Below are positions 18,069 to 27,691 of a DNA stretch of 64,000 nt, one piece after another; position 1 is the stretch's first letter; each line of letters opens with the position of its first letter. This DNA comes from an uncultured Mediterraneibacter sp. (GTDB lineage: Bacteria > Bacillota > Clostridia > Lachnospirales > Lachnospiraceae). Position numbers and translations under genes: made by a program. The notes beneath the pieces are model-generated. The model was not told the origin of the DNA and searched no databases. It worked only from the letters and a program-made list of their open reading frames with translations. The DNA lies in contig CALWQP010000001.1 in assembly GCA_944383695.1 (NCBI GenBank), positions 102,937-166,936 on the forward strand, in the 5' to 3' direction.

Positions 18069-19751
18069 TTATGCCAATACCGGCTTCAGCGCCTCTGCCA
18101 GTTTCTCTTTCTCAGCCTGCGCCTCTGCCAGATCCCTGCCAAGCGTTGTATAATAAATCTTAATCTTTGGCTCGGTTCCCGAAGGCCGTATGATCACCGT
18201 CGCGTTGTTCTCCAGTTTGTAGATCAGCACATCTGACGGCGGGAGCCCCGTCTCTTCCGGCTTCTTGTAATCTGTCGCCGCCGCCACTTTGTATCCCGCG
18301 ATCTCTGTCAACGGTTCGCTGCGGAGTTTCTGCATGATCCCCGCCATCTTGTCCATCCCGCTCAGTCCCGGGAACTCAAAGCTGTCCACTTTATTGAGAT
18401 AACGCCCATACTGCGCGTAGATCTCTTCCATGCGCTGCTTTAAGGAGCTTCCGATGCTTCTGTAATAAGCCGCCATCTCACAGATCAGCATGGAGCCGAT
18501 AACAGCATCCTTGTCACGCACATACGGTCCTGCAAGATATCCGTAACTCTCCTCGAACCCAAAGATAAAGCGGTCCACCTCTCCCGCCTGCTCCAGCTGC
18601 GCGATCTGGTCTCCGATCCACTTAAATCCGGTCAGTACACTGCGAAGCTCTACGCCATAGTTCTCCGCCACTGCGTCAGCAAGCGGCGTAGACACGATCG
18701 ACTTCACTGCCACAGGGTTCTCCGGCATCGTACCCTTCTCGATACGTCCCGCGCAGATATAATCCAGAAGCAGTACGCCCGCTTCATTTCCGCTCACCAG
18801 CTCATAGGAGCCATCCGGGCACTTCATGGCAATGCCCACGCGGTCCGCATCCGGGTCCGTCGCCAGCATCAGGTCCGCTCCCGTCTCTTTTGCCAGATTC
18901 AGGCCCAGCTCAAGCGCCTCGAAAATCTCCGGGTTCGGATAACTGCATGTAGTAAAGTATCCGTTCGGGTACTCCTGTTCCGGAACAATAGTGATATCCG
19001 TTATCCCGATATCCTTTAATACCTGTGTCACCGGGACAAGGCCGGAACCGTTCAGGGGGCTGTACACCAGCTTCAGTCCCGCGGTCCTGCACAGTCCGGG
19101 ACGCACCTGTCGGGACTCGATAGAGTCATAGAGAGCTCTCTTACAGTCGTCTCCAACAAAGCGGATCAGCCCATCCTCTACGCCCTGCGCGAAAGATATG
19201 TATTTTGCGCCTGTCAGCACATCTGTCTTCTGGATCTCGTCATATACGATCGCCGCCGCGTCGTCCGTCATCTGGCACCCATCCGGTCCATATGCCTTAT
19301 ATCCGTTATATTTTGCCGGGTTATGGGAAGCAGTCACCATGATCCCGGCATTACAGTTATAATATCGCGTTGCAAAGGAAAGCGCCGGTACAGGCATGAG
19401 GGCGTCGTAAATCCTCACCTTGATCCCATTCGCTGCCAGCACGCCTGCCGCTGTCTTTGCAAATACATCGCTCTTCAGGCGGCTGTCGTAGCTGATGGCT
19501 ACCGTCTGTGTGCCTCCCTGTGTTTTCACCCAGTTTGCAAGGCCCTGTGTCGCCTGGCGCACCACATAGATGTTCATGCGGTTCGTACCCGCGCCGAGCA
19601 CGCCGCGCAGCCCCGCTGTTCCAAACTTCAGCGCCACCGCAAAGCGTTCTTTTATCTCGTCGTCTTTCCCTTCGATCTTCGCCAGTTCCGGTTTCAGATC
19701 TGCGTCTTCCAGATCTGCTTCCAGCCAGCGCTTATACTCTTCCTGATACAT
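18069..19751 (-). CDS. Phosphoglucomutase/phosphomannomutase
   Basis: Alpha-D-phosphohexomutase of 560 residues that interconverts hexose 1- and 6-phosphates. The start at 19751 follows AGGAGTGGTAAGC; an upstream extension in frame is hydrophobic and rejected. The four family motifs are present: catalytic serine loop TASHNPAKYNGYK, metal loop DPDADRVGI, sugar-binding GFEESYGYLAG, and phosphate-binding RPSGTEPKIKIYY. The length fits the longer Clostridia enzymes annotated as phospho-sugar mutases. It would link galactose 1-phosphate and glucose 1-phosphate, the products of GH112 and Leloir steps encoded in this region, to glycolysis, although it is a general housekeeping gene. Confidence 0.94.
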   Translation of the reverse strand: MYQEEYKRWLEADLEDADLKPELAKIEGKDDEIKERFAVALKFGTAGLRGVLGAGTNRMNIYVVRQATQGLANWVKTQGGTQTVAISYDSRLKSDVFAKTAAGVLAANGIKVRIYDALMPVPALSFATRYYNCNAGIMVTASHNPAKYNGYKAYGPDGCQMTDDAAAIVYDEIQKTDVLTGAKYISFAQGVEDGLIRFVGDDCKRALYDSIESRQVRPGLCRTAGLKLVYSPLNGSGLVPVTQVLKDIGITDITIVPEQEYPNGYFTTCSYPNPEIFEALELGLNLAKETGADLMLATDPDADRVGIAMKCPDGSYELVSGNEAGVLLLDYICAGRIEKGTMPENPVAVKSIVSTPLADAVAENYGVELRSVLTGFKWIGDQIAQLEQAGEVDRFIFGFEESYGYLAGPYVRDKDAVIGSMLICEMAAYYRSIGSSLKQRMEEIYAQYGRYLNKVDSFEFPGLSGMDKMAGIMQKLRSEPLTEIAGYKVAAATDYKKPEETGLPPSDVLIYKLENNATVIIRPSGTEPKIKIYYTTLGRDLAEAQAEKEKLAEALKPVLA

Positions 19752-19863
19752 GCTTACCACTCCTACTGTCTTTTTATTGATTTTATGCAAAATCACAAAT
19801 AAAACCAGTACTAATATATCATGTTTCCGCCCGGGCATCAACAAAACTATTCTATATCTTCCG

Positions 19864-20877
19864 TTATATTTTCAGAGAAAACACTTCTTCCAGGAAATGA
19901 TTCTTTTCCTCAGCCTGGCGCACTGCTACTTTAAGTTTTTCTACATATTTTTCCGGCAGCCATGCTTTGTTGGAACGGTAGTAGCTTCCGGCAGTCTTCC
20001 AGAACTTCTCCGGATATGCCAGGGAAAGGCCAAGATATTCCCTTTCTTCCGGGGTGAGAGCACGTTCTTCTTCATATGCTTCAAGGAGCTTCTGTCCAGT
20101 TTTTTGTTTCCAATGATGCTTTTCCATAGCTTTTCTGATAAAATAATATAAATCATTCATCTGGATATCTGTCCTCATGCTTTCAAATCCTGTCACGGCG
20201 ATCCCGTCTTTCAGCATGATGAGATTGTGATAATTATAATCTCCGTGGATCAGACGCCCCTGTCCTATGCTCTCTCTGTACAGTTTCTTACAGCCGGAGG
20301 CCTGCATTTTGCTCAGAACGTTCTCAGCCATGCCGAACATTTTTTCAAAACTCTCCAGATAAAGATACTCGAATTCATTTTTCGCTGTCCGTGCCCGGAT
20401 GAAGGAACGCACCTTTTTCAGTTCACGGTTATGGCGCAGGATTTCTTCCACAGGGTCTTTTCCTGATGGGAACATCTCCGCGGGGGGAACCGGACGCCAT
20501 TCCGTCAGCAGCGCGTCCAGCTCTCTGTGCAGGGAACCCAGCAGACCTGCCGCCCGCAGGACTTCACTCTCCTGCCGGATATCGCACTCCCGCCCCGGAT
20601 ACCACTTTTTGAGCATATACACCGTGCCTTCCCCGGATGTGACAAGCAGATTCCCATCTTCCGTGAACACTGGTGTGTCAACTTTTATGTTTCCTCTCTT
20701 TTCTATGCGGCTGAGGACTTCATACAACAAAGGGGCGCGCCGCCCGGATATCCTGGTCTCCTTCAGCAGCATCGTCCCTTCATTTGTATCGCAAAAAAAC
20801 GCACCCCTTATCCTTCGGGTGCCTTTTACTTCTATATGATACTGTTCCAATACTTCCAGTTCGTATTCCTCTCTCAT
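19864..20877 (-). CDS. CotS-like spore coat protein / aminoglycoside-phosphotransferase-fold kinase
   Basis: Protein of 337 residues with the CotS/HSK kinase-like fold. The N-lobe covers residues 1-100 (the ATP-lysine region near GTMLLKET), and the catalytic loop is HGDYNYHNLIM, with the Asp that acts as base in functional kinases. The metal-binding segment appears weaker (VTGFESM rather than a DFD-type motif), so activity is uncertain. Members in Bacillus are spore coat proteins (CotS, YutH, YsxE). No signal peptide or membrane segment is present. The gene stands alone between pgm and cca. Confidence 0.82.
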   Translation of the reverse strand: MREEYELEVLEQYHIEVKGTRRIRGAFFCDTNEGTMLLKETRISGRRAPLLYEVLSRIEKRGNIKVDTPVFTEDGNLLVTSGEGTVYMLKKWYPGRECDIRQESEVLRAAGLLGSLHRELDALLTEWRPVPPAEMFPSGKDPVEEILRHNRELKKVRSFIRARTAKNEFEYLYLESFEKMFGMAENVLSKMQASGCKKLYRESIGQGRLIHGDYNYHNLIMLKDGIAVTGFESMRTDIQMNDLYYFIRKAMEKHHWKQKTGQKLLEAYEEERALTPEEREYLGLSLAYPEKFWKTAGSYYRSNKAWLPEKYVEKLKVAVRQAEEKNHFLEEVFSLKI

Positions 20878-21000
20878 AGCCGCCCCCTGTCAGACACTTT
20901 TTCGTCGCAACAGCCAGCCGCGCCGGATTGCCGGAGCTGTTTCCGGCAGGGCACGCCTGAACTGTTATTCTAATCTATGAGAGGAGAGGCCCAAGTATGA

Positions 21001-22335
21001 TTACAGGCCGAGTTTTTCTTTCACATAACCGCAGAGTATCTCCTTTTTATTTCTCCCGGGGTCGTCGATCACATACTCCAGAAGCTCGCTCAGCATACTT
21101 CCAAGCTCCCTTCCCGGCTGCATGCCCAGCTCCATGAGCTCTCTTCCGCCGACCGCGAGCTGGCGGAGCGTGATGCACTCTTTCTTCTGGATGATCTCCT
21201 GATACAGCTCCCGCATCGCCACGATATTCTCGATCTTTTCCCTCTTTCTGTACGCGCTCTGCGCCTTCACATCCGCCATTCGCACGGCCAGATAATAGGG
21301 GAAGAGCTCCACACCGATCCGGTTCATGGCGCGGCGGACGTTTTTCGGGGTCGCCTCCACTCGGTAATCATGATAGCAGACAAGGCGTGCCACCTTTTTG
21401 ATGGTGTCGTTGTCAAACTTAAGCCTTCGCATGACTTTCCTCGCGATCTCTTCACTGACGAGCGCATGGCCTTTGAAATGGTCCCTGCCGTGCTCATCCG
21501 TTGTCCGCATGGCAGGTTTCCCCATATCGTGGAACAGCATGGTAAGGCGCAGGATCTTATCCCGCTTGACATTCTTCAGGGCGTGCAGAGTGTGCTGCGC
21601 CACATCATATTTGTGATGGGATGTATTTTGCTCTACCCCCACCATGGCATCCCACTCCGGCAGGATGATCTTCGTGAGTCCCAAATCATACGCGTCCTGG
21701 ATCCGCTCCGGATGGGGAGATACAAGGAGCTTGACAAGCTCTGTCTGGATCCGCTCCTCACTGATCCTTTCCAGCGTGGGCGCGAGCTCCCTCACCGCCT
21801 GCGCGGTTTCTTCCTCAATGGGGAAATCAAGCTGCGCGGAAAACCTCACCGCCCGCAGGATGCGCAGCGCATCCTCGGAAAACCGCTCCTTCGGGTCCCC
21901 CACACATCGGATGAGATGATGATTTAAGTCCTTCATTCCTCCAAACACATCCACAAGCCGCACATCATCATTATACGCCATCGCGTTGATCGTAAAATCC
22001 CGGCGGCGCAGGTCCTCTTCCAGCCGGCTGGTGAACTGGACCTGCTTCGGATGCCGGCTGTCTTCGTATGCGCCGTCGATGCGGTAAGTCGTCACCTCAT
22101 AGGCATCTTTTCCGATGAGCACAGTGACCGTGCCGTGTTCGATCCCGGTATCCACTGTCCTGCGGAAAAGCTTCTTTATCTCCTCCGGGCGCGCCGATGT
22201 GGTAATATCCCAGTCCTCCGGGCGTCTCGCCAGGATCGAATCCCGCACGCATCCGCCCACGGCATATGCCTCGTATCCGTGGAGCTGGAGATTATTAATG
22301 ATCATCATTACTTTCCTTGGCAATGTTATCTTCAT
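21001..22335 (-). CDS. cca: CCA tRNA nucleotidyltransferase
   Basis: Class II CCA-adding enzyme of 444 residues. The nucleotidyltransferase head carries YAVGGCVRDSIL and the metal-binding DWDITTSA, followed by the RRDFTINAMAY motif that recognises the nucleotide. An HD domain (FHDMGKP, CYHDY) lies in the C-terminal half, as in many Firmicutes CCA enzymes. The ATG at 22335 overlaps the upstream stop as ATGA, so it is translationally coupled to the YhaN-like gene; a TTG two codons upstream is a less likely start. The enzyme repairs or completes tRNA 3' ends. Confidence 0.95.
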   Translation of the reverse strand: MKITLPRKVMMIINNLQLHGYEAYAVGGCVRDSILARRPEDWDITTSARPEEIKKLFRRTVDTGIEHGTVTVLIGKDAYEVTTYRIDGAYEDSRHPKQVQFTSRLEEDLRRRDFTINAMAYNDDVRLVDVFGGMKDLNHHLIRCVGDPKERFSEDALRILRAVRFSAQLDFPIEEETAQAVRELAPTLERISEERIQTELVKLLVSPHPERIQDAYDLGLTKIILPEWDAMVGVEQNTSHHKYDVAQHTLHALKNVKRDKILRLTMLFHDMGKPAMRTTDEHGRDHFKGHALVSEEIARKVMRRLKFDNDTIKKVARLVCYHDYRVEATPKNVRRAMNRIGVELFPYYLAVRMADVKAQSAYRKREKIENIVAMRELYQEIIQKKECITLRQLAVGGRELMELGMQPGRELGSMLSELLEYVIDDPGRNKKEILCGYVKEKLGL

Positions 22336-24014
22336 GAGCAAACTATCCTCTTTACTATCTCTTCTTCTCTTTTATGACAGGTAAATATTATAACCTGTTT
22401 TCCCTGTCTGCTCAACCATTTTAATGCAGACTCCAGCCTTTTGTCATCATAAAATGCAAAAACATCGTCCAGTATGATCGGCACAGATTCCTCAAGAAGC
22501 ACGTCCGCTGCCCCAAGCCGTACTGCAAGATATATCTGTTCGATAGTTCCGCGGCTTAAGCGCTCCGCAGGGATGTTCCTGGCGCCGTCCCATACAGACA
22601 GATGTCTCTCCTCATCCATCCTGAGCGACTTGTACGCTCCGTCTGTAATGGCCGAAAAAATCTCAGAGGCTCTCCTGTTCACAGTCCTGGCCGTGAGATC
22701 CCCCATCTCCCTCGCCGCGCTTTTCAGCTCATTTTCCGCCAGAGCCAGCGCTTCCAGCCTTCTTCCCAGCTTTTTCCGGGCGTCTCCTGGTTCATACTCT
22801 TCACACTGTTCCCTCAGATTACCGCAGCGGATTTCCTTGTCCTTCCACACGGAGCGGATATGATCCAGCTCTCCCTGGATCCGTCTCTCTGCGTCGCGGA
22901 TTTCTGCATCGTGGATTTCTGCGCTGCGAATCTCGCTGAGATGTTCCCTCCCGGAGTTCCGCTGCACTGGCCCACCTGCGGCCGCCCTCTCCCTCGTCCT
23001 GCTGCCGCGTGATCCGGCGTCCCGCCTTTCCCGGGACCGCGTGTATATCCCTGCCAGCAGAAGGAGGATTCCCGCCCCGGCGATCACTCCTGATATCACG
23101 GCAGAGGGTGCTGATGGGACAGGCGCATCCGCTCCGCTCAGGAAGAAACTCCAGAGAAAGCCTGCGGCTCCTGCCAACAGCCCGACAAGCCCCATGCGGT
23201 TAAGGCTTCTACCGCTGACAATACGCTCTGTCTGTGCCTCGTCCGCCTGATACGTCTCCCGCTCTTCCGCCTCCGCACGACCTGTCCCGGTCTCCTCCCG
23301 CATCATGCCGGAGCTTTTCCGGTTTTTAAGCGCTTCCAGCTGCTCCTGCTTTTCATCATATTCGCACTGGAGCGCCTGCATATCCCTCTCCAGGTATGTG
23401 CACTCCATCCGGAGCTTTTCCCGCTCCGCCTCCTGAGCCGCCTCTTCCTCGCGGATGGCTTTTTCCGTATCTCTCTGCTTCTCCCTCAGGACCCGCAGTG
23501 CGGCTGAAATATCCATCTCTCCGCTCCCGGTCTCAAAATAATTTGCCGCGCGGTTCTCCAGAGCCTCGTACAGTTCCTGGCCAGGTTCTGTCTGGAGCTG
23601 TCCCACGGACACCGTACTGTCAAACAGCCCGGGGGTCATACCGCCAAGCAGCATATTCAGGTCGCCCTGCTCCACGGACAGTTCTTCCCCATCATCCTCG
23701 CAGACAAGATAGGCCCTCCGGGTCGCCCTGGCAAAATTCCTCTCCAGGCGGAAATTCCTCTCCCCACAGGAAAACCGCATGACCCCGGCGTAATATCCGG
23801 GATTTTCCCACGGCTCATGGCGGGAAAACCCATCCTTCGCGGCGGCGCGTCCCCGCCCCCGCTCCAGCCCGAAAAGCATGGCGCGGATAAAAGCGTGGAG
23901 TGTGGATTTCCCGAATTCATTTTCCCCGCAGATAACCTGGATGCCATCCTTCAGATAGAAATGCTGTTCTGTAAACTTGCCGAAATTTTTAATATAAAGC
24001 TCTCTTATGACCAT
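22332..24014 (-). CDS. YhaN-like AAA/SMC-type ATPase (SbcC/Rad50 group)
   Basis: Probable ATPase partner of the adjacent metallophosphoesterase in DNA end processing, 560 residues. Walker A reads GENEFGKST near residue 32. The ABC-type signature LSRGTIEQIYLAVRLG and Walker B with D-loop (PIILDDVFAFYD) lie near residues 490-525. Between them are coiled-coil stretches (about 165-225 and 385-440) interrupted by a pair of hydrophobic segments at roughly 275-325 (LVGLLAGAAGFLWSFFL and ISGVIAGAGILLLLAGIY), suggesting that the coil tip is membrane-inserted, as reported for YhaN relatives. It is shorter than the B. subtilis protein (about 960 residues). Its gene follows the yhaO-like gene by 22 bases and overlaps cca by 4. 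Confidence 0.85.
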   Translation of the reverse strand: MVIRELYIKNFGKFTEQHFYLKDGIQVICGENEFGKSTLHAFIRAMLFGLERGRGRAAAKDGFSRHEPWENPGYYAGVMRFSCGERNFRLERNFARATRRAYLVCEDDGEELSVEQGDLNMLLGGMTPGLFDSTVSVGQLQTEPGQELYEALENRAANYFETGSGEMDISAALRVLREKQRDTEKAIREEEAAQEAEREKLRMECTYLERDMQALQCEYDEKQEQLEALKNRKSSGMMREETGTGRAEAEERETYQADEAQTERIVSGRSLNRMGLVGLLAGAAGFLWSFFLSGADAPVPSAPSAVISGVIAGAGILLLLAGIYTRSRERRDAGSRGSRTRERAAAGGPVQRNSGREHLSEIRSAEIHDAEIRDAERRIQGELDHIRSVWKDKEIRCGNLREQCEEYEPGDARKKLGRRLEALALAENELKSAAREMGDLTARTVNRRASEIFSAITDGAYKSLRMDEERHLSVWDGARNIPAERLSRGTIEQIYLAVRLGAADVLLEESVPIILDDVFAFYDDKRLESALKWLSRQGKQVIIFTCHKREEEIVKRIVCS

Positions 24015-24036
24015 GGCTGTTCCCTCTCTGCTTCCT

Positions 24037-25089
24037 TTATCCCCGGCTTTCCAGAAGCGCGTCTACTCCCTCGCACAGCGCCTCGTACTCCACACTGCCT
24101 TCCCCGCATCCGGCAAAATGTCCGATATACTGTCCCAAAAGATTCTCCCTGTTGTCCTCATAAAGCCGGCGGATATCATATTCCGGTGAAGTCTCGTCAA
24201 TCACTTCCAGGATATTTCCAAGCTCCTTCATCCGCTTTGTATCGAAACTGATATCCGAATCTCTTTTGCCGTGCAATGTTATTTTGTAAATATTTTTATT
24301 TTCTTTATCATTTATTAGTTTTCTAATTTTTTCTCTTACGCTTCCTTCCGTATCGTTTCTGTCCACCGGTAGATCTGCGTGGACATATTCCCGGCAGGCA
24401 CAGGGAATCCACTGTGTCCTGACGCCCTGATCTGTAATCTCTCCCCGGATATACCCATGAGGCCCTGTGTCGTTCTTGTCGACAGGCTCTAACGCTCCTG
24501 CATAGATGATCCTGTTCTTCTCCACTGCCTGCGGCTTGTGAATGTGCCCCAGAGCGATATAGGCAAATCCCGACGCTGACAGCGCCTTGCCGTCAATGGG
24601 GATATGCTTTTCATCTCCACCGTGCGCCAGCAGGATTTCAAAAGGCTCCGCCCCGCCTGCGGCAAAACGGTCATAAAGCGGTTCCCTGATCTCCCTGCTG
24701 TGATAGCTGAATCCATATACGGCTGTGCGAAGCTCCGGGAAATCCACATATGCCGGAGCCTCTCCAAAAAGAGAGTATACATTGGGACTCCACTGAAACG
24801 TCCGGTAGTAAGAATCCGCTCGGATATGATCGTGATTTCCCGCTATGAGCACGACCCTTGTATGGCTAAGCCCGGAAAAAAGATAGTCCGCCTCTTTTAA
24901 CTCCCGCAGCAGCGGCTGCCTGTGAAACAGGTCTCCTGCGATAAGCAGAAGATCTGTCTGTTCTTCCTCGCACACATGGATCACATGTTCAAATGTATCC
25001 CACAGCTCCCTCTGTCTCCGGTCACTGTAGAGCGGTCCCGCATCCGGCTGCGCGCCGAGATGCACATCCGCGATATGTATAAATCTCAT
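24037..25089 (-). CDS. YhaO-like metallophosphoesterase (SbcD/Mre11 group)
   Basis: Calcineurin-like nuclease subunit, 350 residues. The start at 25089 follows ACAGGAGGTACGGC; an in-frame extension upstream overlaps the asnS terminator and is rejected. The metal-binding motifs are all present: HIADVHLG, IAGDLFHR, LIAGNHDH, LAHGGD and ALGHIHKP. The C-terminal 120 residues form the domain that contacts the ATPase. With the YhaN-like gene it forms the YhaO-YhaN pair known from Bacillus, related to SbcD-SbcC and Mre11-Rad50. Role in DNA repair is inferred from family. Confidence 0.9.
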   Translation of the reverse strand: MRFIHIADVHLGAQPDAGPLYSDRRQRELWDTFEHVIHVCEEEQTDLLLIAGDLFHRQPLLRELKEADYLFSGLSHTRVVLIAGNHDHIRADSYYRTFQWSPNVYSLFGEAPAYVDFPELRTAVYGFSYHSREIREPLYDRFAAGGAEPFEILLAHGGDEKHIPIDGKALSASGFAYIALGHIHKPQAVEKNRIIYAGALEPVDKNDTGPHGYIRGEITDQGVRTQWIPCACREYVHADLPVDRNDTEGSVREKIRKLINDKENKNIYKITLHGKRDSDISFDTKRMKELGNILEVIDETSPEYDIRRLYEDNRENLLGQYIGHFAGCGEGSVEYEALCEGVDALLESRG

Positions 25090-25125
25090 GCCGTACCTCC
25101 TGTCTGCCCGCGGGGCGCATACCAG

Positions 25126-25156
25126 AAAAGGGCGCCACATCTGAAATGTCACGCCC
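25126..25156 (-). terminator. Terminator of asnS
   Basis: On the minus strand GGGCG, an inner ACAT-ATGT pair and CGCCC form a hairpin followed by TTTTCTGG. It lies between the asnS stop and the yhaO-like start and would separate the two units. Confidence 0.65.
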
Positions 25157-25179
25157 TCCTTCATGTTCTTTATATGAGC

Positions 25180-26571
25180 TTATAACTCACAGTTGTTCAC
25201 GGTTCTCGGGAATGGGATCACATCGCGGATGTTGGACATGCCTGTCAGATACATCACGCAGCGCTCAAAACCGAGCCCGAATCCCGCATGTCTTGTGGAA
25301 CCATATTTTCTCAGGTCCAGATAGAAGCCGTAGTCCTCTTCCTCCAGCCCCAGCTCCTTCATGCGGTTCAGCAGCTTATCATAATCATCCTCTCTCTGGC
25401 TTCCCCCAATGATCTCTCCGATCCCCGGCACAAGGCAGTCAACAGCGGCAACTGTCTTTCCGTCGTCGTTCTGCTTCATGTAGAAAGCCTTGATCTCCTT
25501 CGGATAATCCGTGACAAATATAGGACGTTTAAAGATCTGCTCCGTCAGGTAACGCTCATGCTCTGTCTGAAGGTCGCATCCCCATGAAACTTTATATTCA
25601 AATTTGTCATTGTTTTTTTCCAGAAGTTCGATCGCCTCGGTATAAGTCACTCTCGCGAAATCAGAGTTCGCCACATGATTCAGCCTGTCTAGCAGACCCT
25701 TGTCCACAAAGGAATTGAAGAAGTTCATCTCCTCCGGCGCGTTCTCCAGCACATAGCTGATTACATATTTGAGCATTGCCTCCGCAAGGTCCATGTTATC
25801 ATCCAGATCCGCGAACGCGATCTCCGGCTCGATCATCCAGAACTCCGCCGCATGTCTCGTTGTATTTGAGTTCTCTGCCCGGAATGTGGGCCCGAATGTA
25901 TAAATGCTGCGGAACGCCTGGGCGTATGTCTCGCCGTTTAACTGCCCGCTGACAGTCAGGCTTGTCTCTTTCCCAAAGAAATCCTGTGTATAATCCACAG
26001 CGCCGTCCTCATTCTTCGGAACATTTTCCATATCAAGCGTGGTCACCCGGAACATCTCCCCCGCGCCCTCACAGTCGCTTCCTGTGATCAGCGGAGTGTG
26101 TACATATACAAACCCTCTCTCCTGGAAGAACCTGTGAATCGCGTAAGCCGCCAGGGAGCGCACACGGAACACTGCCTGGAATGTATTTGTCCTCGGCCTC
26201 AAGTGTGAGATCGTCCTGAGATATTCAAAACTGTGACGTTTCTTTTGCAGCGGATAATCCGGAGCTGACGCCCCTTCGATCTGTACCTCGTCCGCCTGGA
26301 TCTCAAAAGGCTGCTTTGCCTGAGGCGTCGCTACCAGCGTACCCATCACGATGACCGCCGCCCCTACGTTTAATTTGGAGACTTCCGCGAAATTCTCCAT
26401 CTTGTCATGGTATACTACCTGAAGCGTCTCAAAATAAGAGCCGTCATTTACAACAATAAACCCAAATGTCTTAGAGTCGCGGATGCTGCGCACCCAGCCC
26501 CCGACAGTTACTTTCTTGTCCAGATAGGCCTCTCTGTTCTTAAATATTTCCCGGATCGTTGTCAATTCCAT
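25180..26571 (-). CDS. asnS: Asparaginyl-tRNA synthetase
   Basis: Class IIb aminoacyl-tRNA synthetase of 463 residues that charges tRNA(Asn). The N-terminal OB fold ([19 protein letters not shown], residues 23-41) binds the anticodon. The catalytic domain carries [11 protein letters not shown], motif 2 [19 protein letters not shown], and motif 3 [15 protein letters not shown]. The RHAAEFWM sequence and the overall length separate it from AspRS. The ATG follows AAGGAG. No T-box leader is present; a simple promoter lies at 26611-26639. Confidence 0.97.
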   Translation of the reverse strand: MELTTIREIFKNREAYLDKKVTVGGWVRSIRDSKTFGFIVVNDGSYFETLQVVYHDKMENFAEVSKLNVGAAVIVMGTLVATPQAKQPFEIQADEVQIEGASAPDYPLQKKRHSFEYLRTISHLRPRTNTFQAVFRVRSLAAYAIHRFFQERGFVYVHTPLITGSDCEGAGEMFRVTTLDMENVPKNEDGAVDYTQDFFGKETSLTVSGQLNGETYAQAFRSIYTFGPTFRAENSNTTRHAAEFWMIEPEIAFADLDDNMDLAEAMLKYVISYVLENAPEEMNFFNSFVDKGLLDRLNHVANSDFARVTYTEAIELLEKNNDKFEYKVSWGCDLQTEHERYLTEQIFKRPIFVTDYPKEIKAFYMKQNDDGKTVAAVDCLVPGIGEIIGGSQREDDYDKLLNRMKELGLEEEDYGFYLDLRKYGSTRHAGFGLGFERCVMYLTGMSNIRDVIPFPRTVNNCEL

Positions 26572-26610
26572 GTTTAAATAACTCCTTCGTCGATAATTGT
26601 CAGTATTAAC

Positions 26611-26639
26611 ATTATAACACTGTCCGTCAAGACCGTAAA
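26611..26639 (-). promoter_or_regulatory. asnS promoter
   Basis: On the minus strand TTTACG (26634-26639) and TATAAT (26611-26616) are separated by 17 bases. The predicted leader is only about 33 bases, which rules out a T-box riboswitch. Confidence 0.75.
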
Positions 26640-26665
26640 CAAATTTACTCTAGTATTCTGATATT

Positions 26666-27673
26666 TCATAAGTAAATGGATCTGCGCCCGCCCTCACAAA
26701 GGGATTTATCTGCAAATTCATTCAGCACGGCGCCGTCAAACGGCACAACGATCACTTTGCTGGCATGCCCATCATTACCCACGTCCTGCGACTTTTCCAG
26801 GTCAAGGACCGCAAAAGTCATGGCTTTCACAATTCCGTCTTCAATATATACACCGGGTCTCTCTATTTTGTCCCAATGGTTCGCCACATCTGTGCCCTCA
26901 TATGTAAGGAAGGTTTCTTCCGGCGAATATGCAATGCCATCCATCAGCTTCCAGCCGTCAATGCCATTTTCCGACACAAGATAATAGGCTTTTCTTGCAC
27001 TCCACTGATTGACCACGCAGTGATAGAGACAACCGCTGTACCACATAGTGGGATCCTCCATATTTACTGTGGGAAGTCCTTCTACATCCTTCCAGAGATT
27101 TTCATTTTGCAGAGTAAAGACATCCGTAATAGATCCCAAACAGACAGCGATCGCACCATCGCGGTTCATTGCCTCATATTTGCCGTCCGGTCTTACAATG
27201 ATCCCATATTTCCCCGCCGGATCACCCTCTTTCAGGCGGAAGGCAAACACATTGTGTCCCTTTCCTCCCTGATCGTCCGGCCAGAGTACTCTTTCGTCCT
27301 GATCATAAGGGCCATAGAGACTGTCGCTTTTTACTTCTATTGCAACAGAATCACTCCATCCGCCTTTTCCATCGACTTTTTCAAAACCTTCCGCCTCGTC
27401 CCACCGGCTGGCAAACATATGAAATTTCCCGCATTTCCCACAATAGATAATACTTCCATCCCAATATGTATAGTTTGTCTTGCCTGTCTCGGTCGGGTCA
27501 GCCAGTACCTTATCCTCCAGACCGTTGTCCTGGTCTCTCGGCAATACACTTTCCGCTCCCCAGCAGTTTTCTTCCAGCTTGTTGATAGATGCCGCCTTAA
27601 ATACAACCAATTGAGAAACTGCCGGAAGCCACAAGAATTCCGGCAGTTTCCTACAGGATGGCTTTATCGCCAT
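26666..27673 (-). pseudogene. N-terminally truncated GH43-like glycoside hydrolase
   Basis: The open frame encodes up to 335 residues, but its first 25 codons run through a hairpin terminator (27615-27650) and there is no ribosome site, so the family-like part starts only near 27600. From there the chain shows features of five-bladed propeller hydrolases of the GH43/GH32/GH62 type: YTYWDGSIIYC, KFHMFASRWDEAEGF, NMEDPTMWY and RPGVYIEDG, the last two carrying Asp and Glu that could be catalytic. A complete relative would have about 80-100 further residues with the nucleophile-side Asp. I see no signal peptide. It looks like the 3' remnant of a deleted gene lying downstream of another pseudogene; an alternative start inside remains possible. 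Confidence 0.5.
27615..27650 (-). terminator. Terminator downstream of the surface-protein pseudogene
   Basis: A perfect 13-base stem, GAAACTGCCGGAA against TTCCGGCAGTTTC, encloses a ten-base loop and is followed on the minus strand by TCAATTGGTTG. It lies just after the stop of the decayed surface-protein gene. Confidence 0.65.
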
Positions 27674-27691
27674 GCCCCACTTTTCACTTTT

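Noticed and set aside
26572..26665. Possible T-box leader in front of asnS.
   Set aside because: The -10 box lies only about 40 bases from the start codon, leaving no room for a T-box structure.
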